From the NCBI GenBank assembly GCA_935421135.1, contig OW285189.1, positions 23,872,298 through 23,936,297 on the forward strand: DNA of 64,000 nucleotides, read 5' to 3'. A program made the position numbers and the translations under genes. Numbering within the stretch: the first letter of the stretch is position 1; the number at the start of each line of letters is the position of its first letter. This document shows, piece by piece, positions 1-14,100 of the stretch. The stretch comes from Bugulina stolonifera (Eukaryota; Bryozoa; Gymnolaemata; Cheilostomatida; Bugulidae). The notes under the pieces are model-generated. The model was not told the DNA's origin. It searched no databases and saw only the letters and a program-made list of their open reading frames with translations.

Positions 1-1080
1 AACTCTTTAGCAGAGAAATACATGTAGAAAATAATCAAAGAGAGTAAACTCTCTTTGATATAATTAAAACCGGAAACGGACCCTAGTAACACATCCAAAG
101 TATCATTAAGATATAAAAATAGGGCAGATACAAGACGGCCCGTAGTTTTCAAACTTTTCGGGTTGACATTGGTTTGACCTTAACTCAGGCGTCACATTTA
201 AAACACAGAACGTTCACATTTACATTTACATTTATTGGGGTTTTCTAAAAGTTTACAGATAACATTTGTTAAAAGCAACTTGTTGACCACACATATAAAT
301 ATATATTATGTACAACGTATAGGAGAGAATAAACATGAAACATAAAATGCCTCAAATGTTTATGCGCATGTATTAAAATTTAAATATACATGTAATATTT
401 ATATTAATATATTTATATTATAACTTTATTTTTATTTATTCATTGTGCAATATAATAGAGTTTACCTGCATCATTTTTGTTTTATTATCTAAAAAATGTT
501 GTATGATTTTCATGCTGTTGTATGGACAGCAAGAGGCTGAGTAAAGACTAGAAACAAAAAAAAAAAGTAGAGAGCGGTTTGCTGAGATTATGTCTTTACA
601 TCTAATACACGCCTTCTCAGCGTTGGATCCCAAGTTTGAATTTGAAAAATGTTCACCAGCTTCTATGAGGTTCATCACTAACATCAAAGGAATAGACGGT
701 CCGGAATATGACAAGGGCTGGACATCTTGCTCCTAAACAAAAGATAAAATGCAAGGCGGGTTATTCTCGTAGAAGTGCTTTCCAATGAGAATTTGTATCC
801 TACATTTGGTGCATCATTATCTTATGATTATGATTAAACATCATAATTATGATATGAGGAAATTATGAAAAAGCGGGACTACAAATACCTGTCTGTCAAG
901 TCTCAAGGCATTCAATTAGAGTAGAGCTGAAGCCCTCAGTTTGTTAATGTATTAGGTATATCATTCCGCTACCAGTTACCCTGTTCTGAGTTCCTGAGAT
1001 GTTCTAATCGGAAAATTCGGCAGATTTTGCTCTAGAGCTCAAATGGTTAAAGGAAGTAGAACATGTTAAATCATTCGATG
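1..1080. other. AT-rich non-coding stretch
   Basis: I see no convincing coding exon. A 92-codon open frame on the minus strand (436-714) has no recognisable domain and no clean splice signals. The 5' exons of the coiled-coil gene that begins at 2198 may lie here or beyond the left edge. Confidence 0.4.
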
Positions 1081-1089
1081 ACATACAAT

Positions 1090-1640
1090 TCAATAATTAG
1101 TAAAAGTTGGGATGCAGAGATTCATTAACGAGTATCTTGTAAAGTAGATTTGTGCAGGAAGATTGGCGCCTCTTTTCTAGAGACTCTATTTTATGCTCTG
1201 TTTGGATGTTGCTGATAGAGACATCCGATTATGAATAAATCTAATGACTCTACTCTATTCTGCAAAAGTTTTGACTTATTTAGAAGATATTTAAAATAAG
1301 GATGCCATACTTCGCAACCAAACTCAAGAACTGATCAGCAAAGTGAAAATAGGCCACCTTCATAGCACTAGAGCACCGCAACAAGCCTAACATGGAAGAA
1401 GCTTTTTTAAAGATATAGTTTATAGGAGTGTTCCAGTTAGGTCTGGAATTTAAATGAACACCAAAATATTTGATGTTTTGTACGACGCAAGCCCCTTTTA
1501 CCAATTACTAGGTGGTTTAGCTTGCAGAATCACCAAAAGCGTTATATTCTGCACTCTCTCGACTTGATTGTCCACTTAGTCCAATGAAGCTGGTATTTTA
1601 GCTTTAGCATTAATTCCCGTGCACAAAATCTAATTTAAAT
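1090..1640 (-). pseudogene. Relic of a non-LTR retrotransposon reverse transcriptase (C-terminal part)
   Basis: The minus strand, read from about 1504 down to 1280, gives a frame with the pattern of the C-terminal region of non-LTR (CR1/L2/jockey-like) reverse transcriptases: an I-K-Y-F-G-V-H-L segment, then S-R-P-N-W-N-T-P-I-N-Y-I, then K-K-A-S-S-M-L-G-L-L-R. The same strand continues towards 1130 with further family-like words (L-E-K-R-R-Q and L-L-Y-K-I-L), but stops and frame changes separate them. No catalytic FADD-type box is visible. It is therefore a dead 5'-truncated or decayed fragment. The family assignment rests on pattern recognition of this thumb/connection region; the exact clade cannot be set by eye. 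Confidence 0.6.
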
Positions 1641-2197
1641 GGAGAATTATTTGTTTTGTAGGCTTTGCTATGGCATTTCCCTATGCTGATAGGTAAGTTG
1701 AATAGTGATGAGTGTCCTGTCACAATCAAAGGGGTGTGACTGTGAAGGTTCCGCCCCTTTGACACTTAGAAGTTGCATGCACAACTGATTTTCTCATGGT
1801 AAATGCTATCATCTGCATATTGCGTAGGCCTACACAGTGGACTAATGATTTTTGTTACTGGCTTATTACGGGATAATTGCGAATGTGAATTAATCAAGGC
1901 TTTCTGATTTTCAGTGTATGGTGGCTAAGTCATACAGTATTTGCTCCTTATTCTGGATAGTAACAGATTAAGATTGGTGGGATCTTACTTGATCCTCCGA
2001 ATATTGTGGTAACCTTCACTCAAACTATTGAGGTGTTGCGTAATATCTTTATTCATAGCGTATTTCTCCCACACCCATTTTACGGACAGTTGCTAACATA
2101 CATTACTTATATAGGCATACATGTACATGTATGTATGTCCATGCATGTATAATGCACAACTAAGGAGAGTAAATCGATAGATCTGTCTTAATTTTAG

Positions 2198-5100
2198 AGA
2201 TTACTCTTTATATTCCACTTCCTCTAATGAGGCTTCGGTTGGGAGAGCACAGCATGATTTGAACAGATGTGCTCAGATTCTGAATGAAGTGCTTGACAAC
2301 GGTGCAGGTATATTAGGTAAGCTGACAATATGATTCTGGTATATTAGGTAAGCTAACAATGGTCCAGGTATATCAGGTAAGCAGTAATCTCAGAGCACGA
2401 AGTTAAGTGAACACTAATTCACATCTTATGCATATCAGAAAATAAAACGATGTTCATGATTACGTTTGAAATGATAATTTGAATTTCAATGCATTGCCAA
2501 ATGATCTTTTTATTGATGCAGATGGAGTTAAAAAAAGAAAAACTGAATCGCCTAATAAAGAGTCGATTAACTTGCATAAGAAACTGCGGCAGACCAACAA
2601 AATATATCTATCTAATGAGAAGATAGCATCATCCACACCTCAGCAGACATCCATGACAAAGTACCTCATCCAGTTTATCACTTTTTTAAAGAAATAATAA
2701 TATCTAGGTTATAAATAGTTTTTCTAATGAACTAACAGTATTGTTGTTAACATCACTACCATAGAATAAGACTGGAACTACAGACCATTGTATAACTATT
2801 GTCGCTGTAGAGCCAGAAGACAGAGGTCAGCCTCAACAAGCAGTGCCTGTAGTTATGGTCCGAGAACGGTGAGACAGAAGAGGTGCAGGAGTTTGTCTGA
2901 GCAAAGGTCAGCTTCTGCATGTGGTAGGAACAGGTCAGTGCACCCTTACTGTCTAATCTACATATACACATATACATGTAGATGTACATGTAGTTGGTTT
3001 TATTATTACAGTATCTGATGGTAAAGTTCCAACTCAAATTATATTCTCTACTGGTGAGGGGCCTTATGCAATCACAAATAAATATCTTGCAATTCTACAC
3101 TGAGTGACTAAATAACTCTAAAAAAATAGTATTTTGCTTCATCTTAGGTCAAGGGATTTTCGAAGTTCATCGGAAATACGAGCACATTCAACTAACAGAA
3201 ATAGAATATTGGACTCGGTTAATTCTGTCTTAGCCAATCAGTCCGCTACTTCTTCAGAGGCTGATACTTTGACTGGTGTACACTTAGATAACTCCTCCCA
3301 GTTTGGTATACCTCCTGTCTTCAACGCAAGAGGTGCGCTATACTTAGCATTTGTATACTAGTATATTCATTCACACAATTTATGGTAATGTGCACTAAAT
3401 ACAGTCATGTAGTTTCCTGAAAGTATTTTAGTGTGCTAGTTCTCATCAATGTCACTACTGTTATTTTTGTAGGAGAGCGGAGGTCTCGCCAGAAGGCAGG
3501 TAGATTGAAATCACGACAAACTAACATTATCTCGCACAAGGGAAACATGGGTTGGCTGAAACCACAGGCTACTATATCCACACAAACCTGTGAAAATAAG
3601 GAAAGCCTCAAACATTCTATAAAGAAGCGAACCAAGAAGTTGGCTCTAAAGACATCCTCAGAATCTGAGATACAGAAGTTTGTTGTTTATTATGACCTAG
3701 CTATACCAAAAGACATGATGCATGCCTCTGTACTTATCTTATGTAAATGTGCCACCTTTCGTAGCTATGTAACGTGTCATGACCTCACGTCCTAGCAAAT
3801 AGCACCACCAGTACTAACCTGTTTATCGAATTTGTGAATTTTGCAGATGCAGTCCATTAAATAATGCGACCAAGCCAGTAACTGCATCTCAGAGCATGCT
3901 TCCTAAAGCTAACACTGAAATGTTGAAATCGTCTTCCTCCTTATGTAAACAGAAGGAGCATGATATAGATGAGCTGGTGGAGACAACTCTTACAGAAGAC
4001 CCCCTCAAAGATGATGTCATCACTCAGGTATGTGCAGTATATGCGTGAACAACTCCCTATGCTACCATATTCATTATTATGCTATCTTTGCTTTGATCTC
4101 ACGACACGTGATATCTGGTAGTCTACCATTATTTTCAGATAGGGGCAGATAATAACAGTAGATCACCGAGACACAACTCTAAGGTACTTCTAGATAACCA
4201 GTGTGAGGTTTTAATGCAGAGACTTAAAACTGCTTCACACATTGAGGGTGAGTATGAGTTGTATGTGTGTAATATCCATCTTACAGACTGGAGGGGTACA
4301 TGCAATAGTACTGTTGTTATCTGTTTGGTTTTACCAGTAACATACAACATGTAATTAATGTTGAAGACAAACAGCATAGTACAATGTACATTGTACATAC
4401 ATTGAGGCCTTCAGAATAACAATGGCTCTTGAAAACACTATGATAATGGAAACACTAATATAATGGTTATATAATATTGCGTTATGTTATTTTGCAATTT
4501 TTACCATTGTTGATACATTTACTCTATGCATAGCGTAATGTTGTGGGTCTGCTTATTGTTAGAATGGTTTGTTATGCAGACAGAGCAGCTCTCAACACTG
4601 AGTTAAATTTGATATCATATGAAATGCCTCGGATTCTCCGGGGCTATACTAAACACCCCCAACACTCTGCTGGTACAGGCATAGACCAACTACTATTACC
4701 CTTCCAGGTATGCTCTATGTTATATGTAGTATTCTGTAACAGGTGTCATGACATCCATTCTATTTAGAGTCCAAGTTGTTCTCTCATTTTACAAATCAGA
4801 AGAGAACAACTTCTTATTAATGTACATAAACATAGCTAATGAGTACCCATAGTATTAGTATCCAAAAGTAACACACTATATAAATACACTCTATCATATT
4901 ACTTACTAGTGGATATGCTACTCTAAATTCCATAGCTGAAGTTGGATATAGTACTGGATGTTGTTATTTAATAACAATTGCATTGCTTTCCTCTGATGAT
5001 GAAAGCAGAATAGTTATACTACACCTCATACTGCTATACCTCATACTACTACACCTCATACTATTATACCTCGTACTACTACACCTCATACTACTATACC

Positions 5101-8100
5101 TCATACTACTACACCTCATACTACTACACCTCATACTACTACACCTCATACTACTATACCTCATACTACTACACCTCATACTACTATACCTCATACTACT
5201 ACACCTCATACTACTACACCTCATACTACTACACCTCATACTACTATACCTCATACTACTATACCTCATACTACTATACCTCATACTACTATACCTCATA
5301 CTACTACACCTCATACTACTATACCTCATACTACTATACCTCATACTACTATACCTCATACTACTATACCTTATACTACTATACCTCATACTACTACACC
5401 TCATACTACTATACCTCATACTACTATACCTCATACTACTACACCTCATACTACTACACCTCATACTACTATACCTCATACTACTATACCTCATACTACT
5501 ATACCTCATACTACTACACCTCATACTACTACACCTCGTACTACTACACCTCATACTACTATACCTCATACTACTACACCTCATACTACTACACCTCATA
5601 CTACTATACCTCATACTACTACACCTCATACTACTACACCTTATACTACTATACCTCATACTACTATACCTCATACTACTATACCTCATACTACTACACC
5701 TCATACTACTACACCTCATACTACTACACCTCATACTACTACACCTCATACTACTACACCTCATACTACTACACCTCATACTACTACACCTCATACTACT
5801 ACACCTCATACTACTACACCTCATACTACTATACCTCATACTACTATACCTCATACTACTACACCTCATACTACTATACCTCATACTACTACACCTCATA
5901 CTACTACACCTCATACTACTACACCTCATACTACTATACCTCATACTACTACACCTCATACTACTATACCTCATACTACTATACCTCATACTACTATACC
6001 TCATACTACTATACCTCATACTACTACACCTCATACTACTACACCTCATACTACTACACCTCATACTACTATACCTCATACTACTACACCTCATACTACT
6101 ACACCTCATACTACTACACCTCATACTACTATACCTCATACTACTACACCTCATACTACTATACCTCATACTACTATACCTCATACTACTACACCTCATA
6201 CTACTACACCTCATACTACTACACCTCATACTACTACACCTCATACTACTACACCTCATACTACTATACCTCATACTACTACACCTCATACTACTATACC
6301 TCATACTACTACACCTCATACTACTATACCTCATACTACTACACCTCATACTACTACACCTCATACTACTACACCTCATACTACTATACCTCATACTACT
6401 ATACCTCATACTACTACACCTCATACTACTACACCTCATACTACTATACCTCATACTACTACACCTCATACTACTACACCTCATACTACTACACCTCATA
6501 CTACTATACCTCATACTACTACACCTCATACTACTATACCTCATACTACTATACCTCATACTACTACACCTCATACTACTATACCTCATACTACTACACC
6601 TCATACTACTATACCTCATACTACTACACCTCATACTACTACACCTCATACTACTATACCTCATACTACTATACCTCATACTACTACACCTCATACTACT
6701 ATACCTCATACTACTACACCTCATACTACTATACCTCATACTACTACACCTCATACTACTATACCTCATACTACTACACCTCACACTACTACACCTCATA
6801 CTACTACACCTCATACTACTACACCTCATACTACTATACCTCATACTACTACACCTCATACTACTATACCTCATACTACTATACCTCATACTACTATACC
6901 TCATACTACTATACCTCATACTACTACACCTCATACTACTATACCTCATACTACTACACCTCATACTACTATACCTTATACTACTATCCACACAAACATC
7001 CTCAAATGTTATTTTTTTGCTTTTCACCAGAAAGAGTCAAAGGAATTAAAAGAACAGGTGAAAGAATTAAAGGCTCAGTTATACAGCCTTAGATCTAACA
7101 AACACGTTAGTGCTGACAGGGGAGGCAATAAACTAAGCTGTGACCTTTCTCTTCAAGGTATGTAACTCACATATTTATACTTTTTGGCCATATAATGGTT
7201 TATCTATTTCCTACAACAATAATACAGTACAATGCAGTTGACACTCTAATTGGGAGTTATCTTCTTCTGCAGTATGGGAACTAACTATGATATTGTATTT
7301 AGTCAGTCAGATTGGCTGAGTTTGACTCGACTAAACCTTCTATTCAGTATTCTAGTCCCATCTACAATACTACTGGTCCACTCCTACATAATACTGTCTG
7401 TATTATTGTATACACATACTATATGTGCGTATATATCACGGCGTGCTATTGGTGGTTTGTTGGTAGTGGTTGCTGCCGAAACACGTAACACTCAGCTCTC
7501 CAACCAGTTGGCTGAAGTCGTCTCTCATCTGGATAGAGAGAAGGAGAGGGTGTGTCAGCTGACCTCTGACCTCACCAACCAATCTCTGCAGGTGGAGAAA
7601 CTAAAGAAAGAAAACAGACAACTCCATACTGACCTTGGCAGCAGGACTTCTAAGCAGGTGCCCTCTATGTATATAGCCTCATCTGCATGTTGTGCAGTGT
7701 GTGCACAGAATAGGATGGTAATTTGGAGTCGTCTCCTTACATGTTACACTGCAGGCCTTCACTGCGAACAGTGTACATAATTATAGAGTTGTTCTCCTGG
7801 TCTATGAACAGGTGACGGATAGCAATGCTAATAATGTACACATACATACACAATGTACATATAGATGACTACTATAGAAATAGTAATACATGTATATAAC
7901 AGCAGTATATGCAGTGTCAGCTAGTCACCAAGTTACTCCTGGGTGGATATATAATTACATGTTATTCCCTCAGCACTGTATTATATTGTGCTTGTTAACA
8001 GCCGAGTAGAGTTCATCCATGGAGTACTTCCTTCATTACAATATGCTGGTATCAATGCATGCATTCACTCTGTTCACTCTGTTATTGATATTTAAATGAA

Positions 8101-11100
8101 TATGTAATAATAAGTGATGTCCCTGTCATTATAATGATAGGTTATGCATAGATGTTCCTATGTTATGTGTATTATCATGTGGCTATGTGCTTGCCTTGCC
8201 TTGCCTTACAAGTATATACACAGTATATACATTGTACTTCCACAGTATATACGCTGTACACAATACATACACTGTACACAATACATACGCTGTACACAGT
8301 ATAATATACGCTGTACACAATACATACACTGTACACAATACATACGCTGTACACAGTATAATATACGCTGTACACAATACATACACTGTACACAGTACAT
8401 GCGCTGTACACAGTACATGCGCTGTACACAGTACATGCGCTGTACACAGTATATACACTGTGCACAATACATACACTGTACACTGTACATAGGCTGTGCA
8501 CAGTATATACACTGTACACAGTATATACACTGTACACAGTACATACACTGTATATAGGATATAATAATAAATTAATATGTTTCTGTTGCTGTTTTAGAGT
8601 TCAGGAGACGGTGGTTGTGTGACCAAAGACTCCTCGTCACGTAAACTACAATCTTTGCAGCAGTCTATGAGGTTAGTAGCTAACTGTTCCCTTTAACCAT
8701 AATGACTATGTCCATTCGTATATCTTGAAACTGAACATTTGTCTGTGTAGATATAATTTTTAGCATTTTCTGCTTCTACTCTGAATGTGTTGATGATCTT
8801 GATTCATGCAGCCTACATGCTATACCTGTGCATATGTAGTAGTTCTATCAACCAATCACATCACTCCTAACATACATGTATGTGCTATATAGGCTTATAC
8901 ATACAATGCTAACGGATGTAGCAGCTCACTGTGAACTGGATACTGCCAAACATATTAGTCCAATCTTGGAGTTGTGTTCCCGTCGTGTAATAGAAAGTAT
9001 GGGTGATCCTCTACCCCAGCCTACTCTGGTAAGTGACCATCACTATATGGTGCATTACAGATGTAAGCAGACTGTGTAGGAGTGAGACAGTGAGAGGTCT
9101 GTGTAGTGAAGTATTGATTTTGAGTTATCTGCACTACATTTATTATATTACAATCATCATCTGGATGAATTGTCTAATAACGTAATATATCTGTTATTTT
9201 ATGTTATTCTGACAGCATTTATAGTGTAATTCGGTTGATGGTTTTTTTATGATAGTATATCAGTAGAGACAACATATTATTATTATAATAGTACTGTCTC
9301 CCAGTACAGGATGTACTCTAACATTATACAATATACATGATCACACTAATAGCTAATACTTGTCACATGGTTTACATGTTACTCTAGTTTATAATAATTC
9401 CATACTATAATATACAATACATATACACTAGAGCTAGGTGTTAACTGCCACTCTAGTATGTCAATTCCAACACTAGTGCGGACATGCACCCTGAAATTAT
9501 ACATCATGCTGAGACTGTGTCCCATAGTATGTAATGCATAACAGTAACACCATGTGGCTATATAGCCTTATATAACTGTGGAGTTACTAGCTGTACATTA
9601 GACCCCATGCTATACCCACAGGGCACTACCCTAACTTGGCAGCTGTTCCTTAAACTAATTAATTAAATGAAGTTGTTAGCATAAATTAGAATAAATTATT
9701 TATCACAAGTGAACAGTGAAGTGAAGTATGCACTGTGTAACTAGGGCCTACTCCATAGAACATATAATTATAAATAAATAGTAATACTATAGCATTACTC
9801 ATGTAGTTTATAAGTAGAATCCAATCAGCTAAAGTATACTATTTAGTTTAATAAATAAACTGTAGTATCCAACTGGGATCAATACAGTCTAATTAAGTGT
9901 ACAGCACACTACATATTGTGTATGGCTTCCTTTAGAACAACCTACCTAACAATATAATACTGTGGATAAGGGCAGTGCCCTTTAATGCTGTCACATCTTT
10001 AGAATATGCTGTTATTCCTATAAAATTCTTTTTTTGTTATACATTAAATTTGAGTTTTATCTTTATAGACATTATAAATTATCATAACTGCAGCAGTCAG
10101 TGTATGATATATCTAATATCTAGGCACTGACTGATAGCTCTCTGTTGACAGATAAACCCTGCAGATGCTATCTGACTCCCTGTAGCTTCTGCATATAACT
10201 ATAAACATAGCAAGTTATATACATTATATATATACTCTTGTGTATTACCCTACTACAAGTACTACTCTACATCTACTGGCCTCTCACTTATCTACTCTCT
10301 CTCTCTATATGGTGCCATGCTAATCTGTTGTTACTGCTGTATGGGAATAACTAAACTGTTTCTCCTTGCAGGTTCCCAAGAGATATTTTAGTGGACACAG
10401 TCTACACATTGCTAAAGATACCAAGTAGTTGTTATTATACATGTACCTATTCATATCGTTAATTGGTTCTACCTGACTGTAAATTGTGTACCCCTAAATA
10501 CCCATGGACATTCTACGGTAGCGGATTAACTTCTTGAGAGTGGACAACTCCTGTGATATATGTATGTAACATAATAATATTATACAATGTATCATAGAAT
10601 CTCTTTCTTACAGAGGAATATGAACAACAATGGAAGGTGGGAGAATAAACCAGATGACCTTGTTGAGCTGGTGTCAGCTAACCTTACCAGAGCTAGGACA
10701 GCTGCAGGTGTGCATATCTACATGTATATATTTTCCATGTAATATTTGAGTATACAGTATGTGTATATGGACTATATACATGTATATTATGTAGTATATA
10801 TTAGTTTATGTGTAATAACTAATAGCACCAAAGCCTATTCAAGGGTTATTAATAATTACAAATGATTCATCTGTATTAAGGTGGTTGAGTATACTCAGTA
10901 AACTGTCAAACATCTGGACTAATTGCTGAGACATGCCAGCTGTGGACATTATAATCCTGCTGGATTCCCTTCCCATTAACTAGTGAGTAACAGATACAGT
11001 GTAGGTCTAACTGACTCTCAAATATAATATACATGAACAGGAGTGAGGGTTTGGGGTAGGCCTGCACCGATGTTGCTTCCCCACTGATATTCGGTTTTTG

Positions 11101-14100
11101 GGGTGGTGGTAATCAAACACCGGTTGACACCGGTTCTCTTGTGCCCAGTCTCATTCGGTGTCAACCGATGCCAAATTTGGATCGATATACCGAACCGCAC
11201 CGGACCCCTTGATCATAGTCTCAAGCGCTGTTAGACGGTGTCAACTTTGGTTCGATATACCGGATCGAACTGGTCCAGGAGCTAGTTCGCCTAATAGAGT
11301 TGTCCCATCATGACCGTTCAATACAAGAGAACAAAAATCCTCAACACTTTCTTGCAACATGAGTTCATGCCAATCATTGTTTATTTTATTTTCAGATATG
11401 GCAGACAGACAGGGCTTCATTAAAACACAGTATATGTATATTATTTTATTTAAGTGGCTATTGGGCTAATGAAAGTAATCAGTGCTTACTCCTACTCCCA
11501 AGATTTTGTATTTGCCCATGTAGTCTAGTGAGTCTTAAGTTGCATTGGGTCTTACTTCACCTATTTTATGTAATTTTAATAAATGTATTAAATATGAAAA
11601 CATGAGGCTGGACACACACCCAACCGACTACATATAATTTATTAGATTTATTACTGATTGTGACCAAATTACAGAAGAAAAACAGCAAACATTGTTTCCA
11701 CCACACTCGTACCATTGACACAAAAAGATAACAAATTTAAAATGACATGGGCTAACTTCATATCACAAGAGAAAGAAGAAACGCTAGCATAGTTGCATAT
11801 GATCTGATGAAATGATAATGTAGGGAATCTTTCTTGCAAGCTTTCTTGATAGATTGCTGATTTGGTATAATTCAGTGTGTCCACCGATTGAATCTAGCAG
11901 ATTTGTCTTCAGATGGGATATTACGATGGCTTAGTCCGATGAATTCTACCTACAAAATATTGATTGAACATTAGTATTAGCTTATTTTAAATAAATAAAG
12001 AGCTGGTGCTTACCAAAAGCATAACTACACAATGATTTTAAATTAAAAAGCCATAATTAATAATGATTAACTATTATAAGCATTGTAGCTATTCATAGTT
12101 ACAAGCGACTATAACCAAACTTAAACATTAGTAGTAGATTAATTATAATAGAAATAATTAATCCAATGGTATGTTTAAATTTAATTATATTATTTATAAT
12201 AATAAATATAATCCATTATATTCGATCGTATACTACTGCTCTATTTTAGCACACTATTCATGAACAAAGCAATCATATGCAAACGATAGAATATAATATA
12301 CCAGAATCTGCTAAGTTACGTAATTATGAATCAATTTAGTATAATTTAATAATAATTATTACCTCCACAACATTGATAATCAATCACAGCCACGATGGCA
12401 GTTAATGTTGAAACGGATTAGCGAAGGTATGCAACCTAGTTTGAAGTGAGGTAAACAAGAACACGTGATATTAGACCGCATGAATATTGAATGACTACTG
12501 GCATAGCGGTCCGGTTCGATAACATCGAACTACACCGAACCATCGATATATCGTTTGGGCACGGTGCCGGTGCGATTCGGTGCATAAAAAATTTGCCGAT
12601 GTGTAACACCGAGGGTTCACACACCGTTTACATCGTTTGAAACCGAAACACCGTGCAGGCCTAGTTTGGGGCCAACATGTATGGTGGTACATCACATGTA
12701 TTGACCTGTACAACATAAACATGTCATGGTCTCTACCAAGTGGTGTGGGTGTAACATTACTGGTACATATAGGTGTAGCATATAGTTACTGGTAGTAACT
12801 GTCCCCTCCCCACCTACCACTGGGTAAGGGTCTCACCTCCCACAGCTGCTGGAAATGGAAGAGAGATTTGCTTGCTAGAGCATAACATCAGTTAGCTAGG
12901 AGACGCACGTGAACTTATAAATCAATGCACCAGTATATTATAGTATACTATGACAATATGTCAGTAACCTAAGTATATGCTATGAATATCTCACTTGCAT
13001 CACTGTTGTACTACTTCATACATCATAAGGTTATACAATATACAATATACGTGCAAGGCAATTCTAAACTTGCTTATCATTGCTGTAATCAGTTACTCTC
13101 ATAAATTATAGAAATGTTATGATTATATCATTACTATTCTATGACTTCACCAGAGAGTTGGGAAATTATTGGGAAACGATTGTAATTACCATCTACTGAT
13201 CATTTCTGACAACGTTAATCTATAATTTAGTCATTAGTTCATTGCCTTGCCATGCCTTGCACTTCCATACTACACTATTGTTAGTCATGTAGCTAATAAT
13301 ATAATGGTGGGGGTTGTCTCCCCTCTCCATACTACACGCGCAGTACATGTAAATATCATAGTGCAATGTATTGTATGCACTGCCTATTTTCTATCTATCT
13401 CTTGAACAGACTGTCTTTTGGGATCCTCAGGCATGCTATATCTGTCTGTAGAGCCACTATCAGTAGTGTGATACTGTCTGTGGAATCACTATCAAAACTA
13501 TACATATTTTGATGTTTCCCTTTTTAAGCTAAAAAACATCACATGTAAAAGATAGCCGAACCCCCTAATACATATCCTGTTTGATCCAAGTTTAGTTTCA
13601 TTCCCTTTAGTCTGGAAGAATGGTGGTGATTGATTATTGAACTTGCATTGTATGTCCCCCACAAGGCTTCCAGTCTACACTGCACCCAACCCTTACTTTC
13701 TTGGGGATTGTAAGTTGAAACCCAGGCTACTATTGAATACATTTATAATTAATATCAGTGCATTAATCACTGGTTGACCACTGGACTATTTCAATAATTG
13801 TTGCATGAAGTATTTGTGGTGGTGTGTTGCATTGTTTCAATGACCTCAGTTTAGTAATTTCTATCCTGCTACCCTCTATCTAACTTGCTGTAGGTCTGTC
13901 TAACTAGCTGTAGGTCTGTATAACTATCTGTAGGTCTGTATTACTAGCTGTAGGTCTGTATTACTAGCTGTAGGTCTGTATTACTAGCTGTAGGTCTGTA
14001 TTACTAGCTCTAGGTCTGTATTACTAGCTCTAGGTCTGTGTAGATGTATTATACATGGTTGTACATGTCCCGTTGGCCTCCTCTTGGAGAGCTGCAGCTA

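Noticed and set aside
436..714. 92-codon minus-strand frame
   Set aside because: No recognisable domain, no splice support, AT-rich surroundings.
3013..3053. Possible exon (V-S-D-G-K-V-P-T-Q) in the coiled-coil gene
   Set aside because: It leaves in phase 1, but the next exon needs entry from phase 2. Joining 2933 directly to 3148 agrees in phase and uses a better donor.
3678..3795. Longer form of the exon beginning 3473
   Set aside because: The frame stays open to 3795, but no good phase-2 donor is present there; the gtttgt donor at 3678 fits the next exon and the extra sequence looks intronic.
4964..7049. Two open frames of about 687 codons, one on each strand
   Set aside because: They are produced by the 15-bp satellite, whose length is a multiple of three; only the short non-repeat edges differ, and real exons lie on either side.
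8144..8557. Overlapping frames of 110-137 codons on both strands
   Set aside because: Artefacts of the ~18-bp minisatellite.
12436..12624. 62-codon frame shared by all three 1.6-kb transposon copies (also 49918-50106 and 59152-59340)
   Set aside because: The copies are so alike that shared openness says little about coding, and the frame overlaps the subterminal repeat zone.
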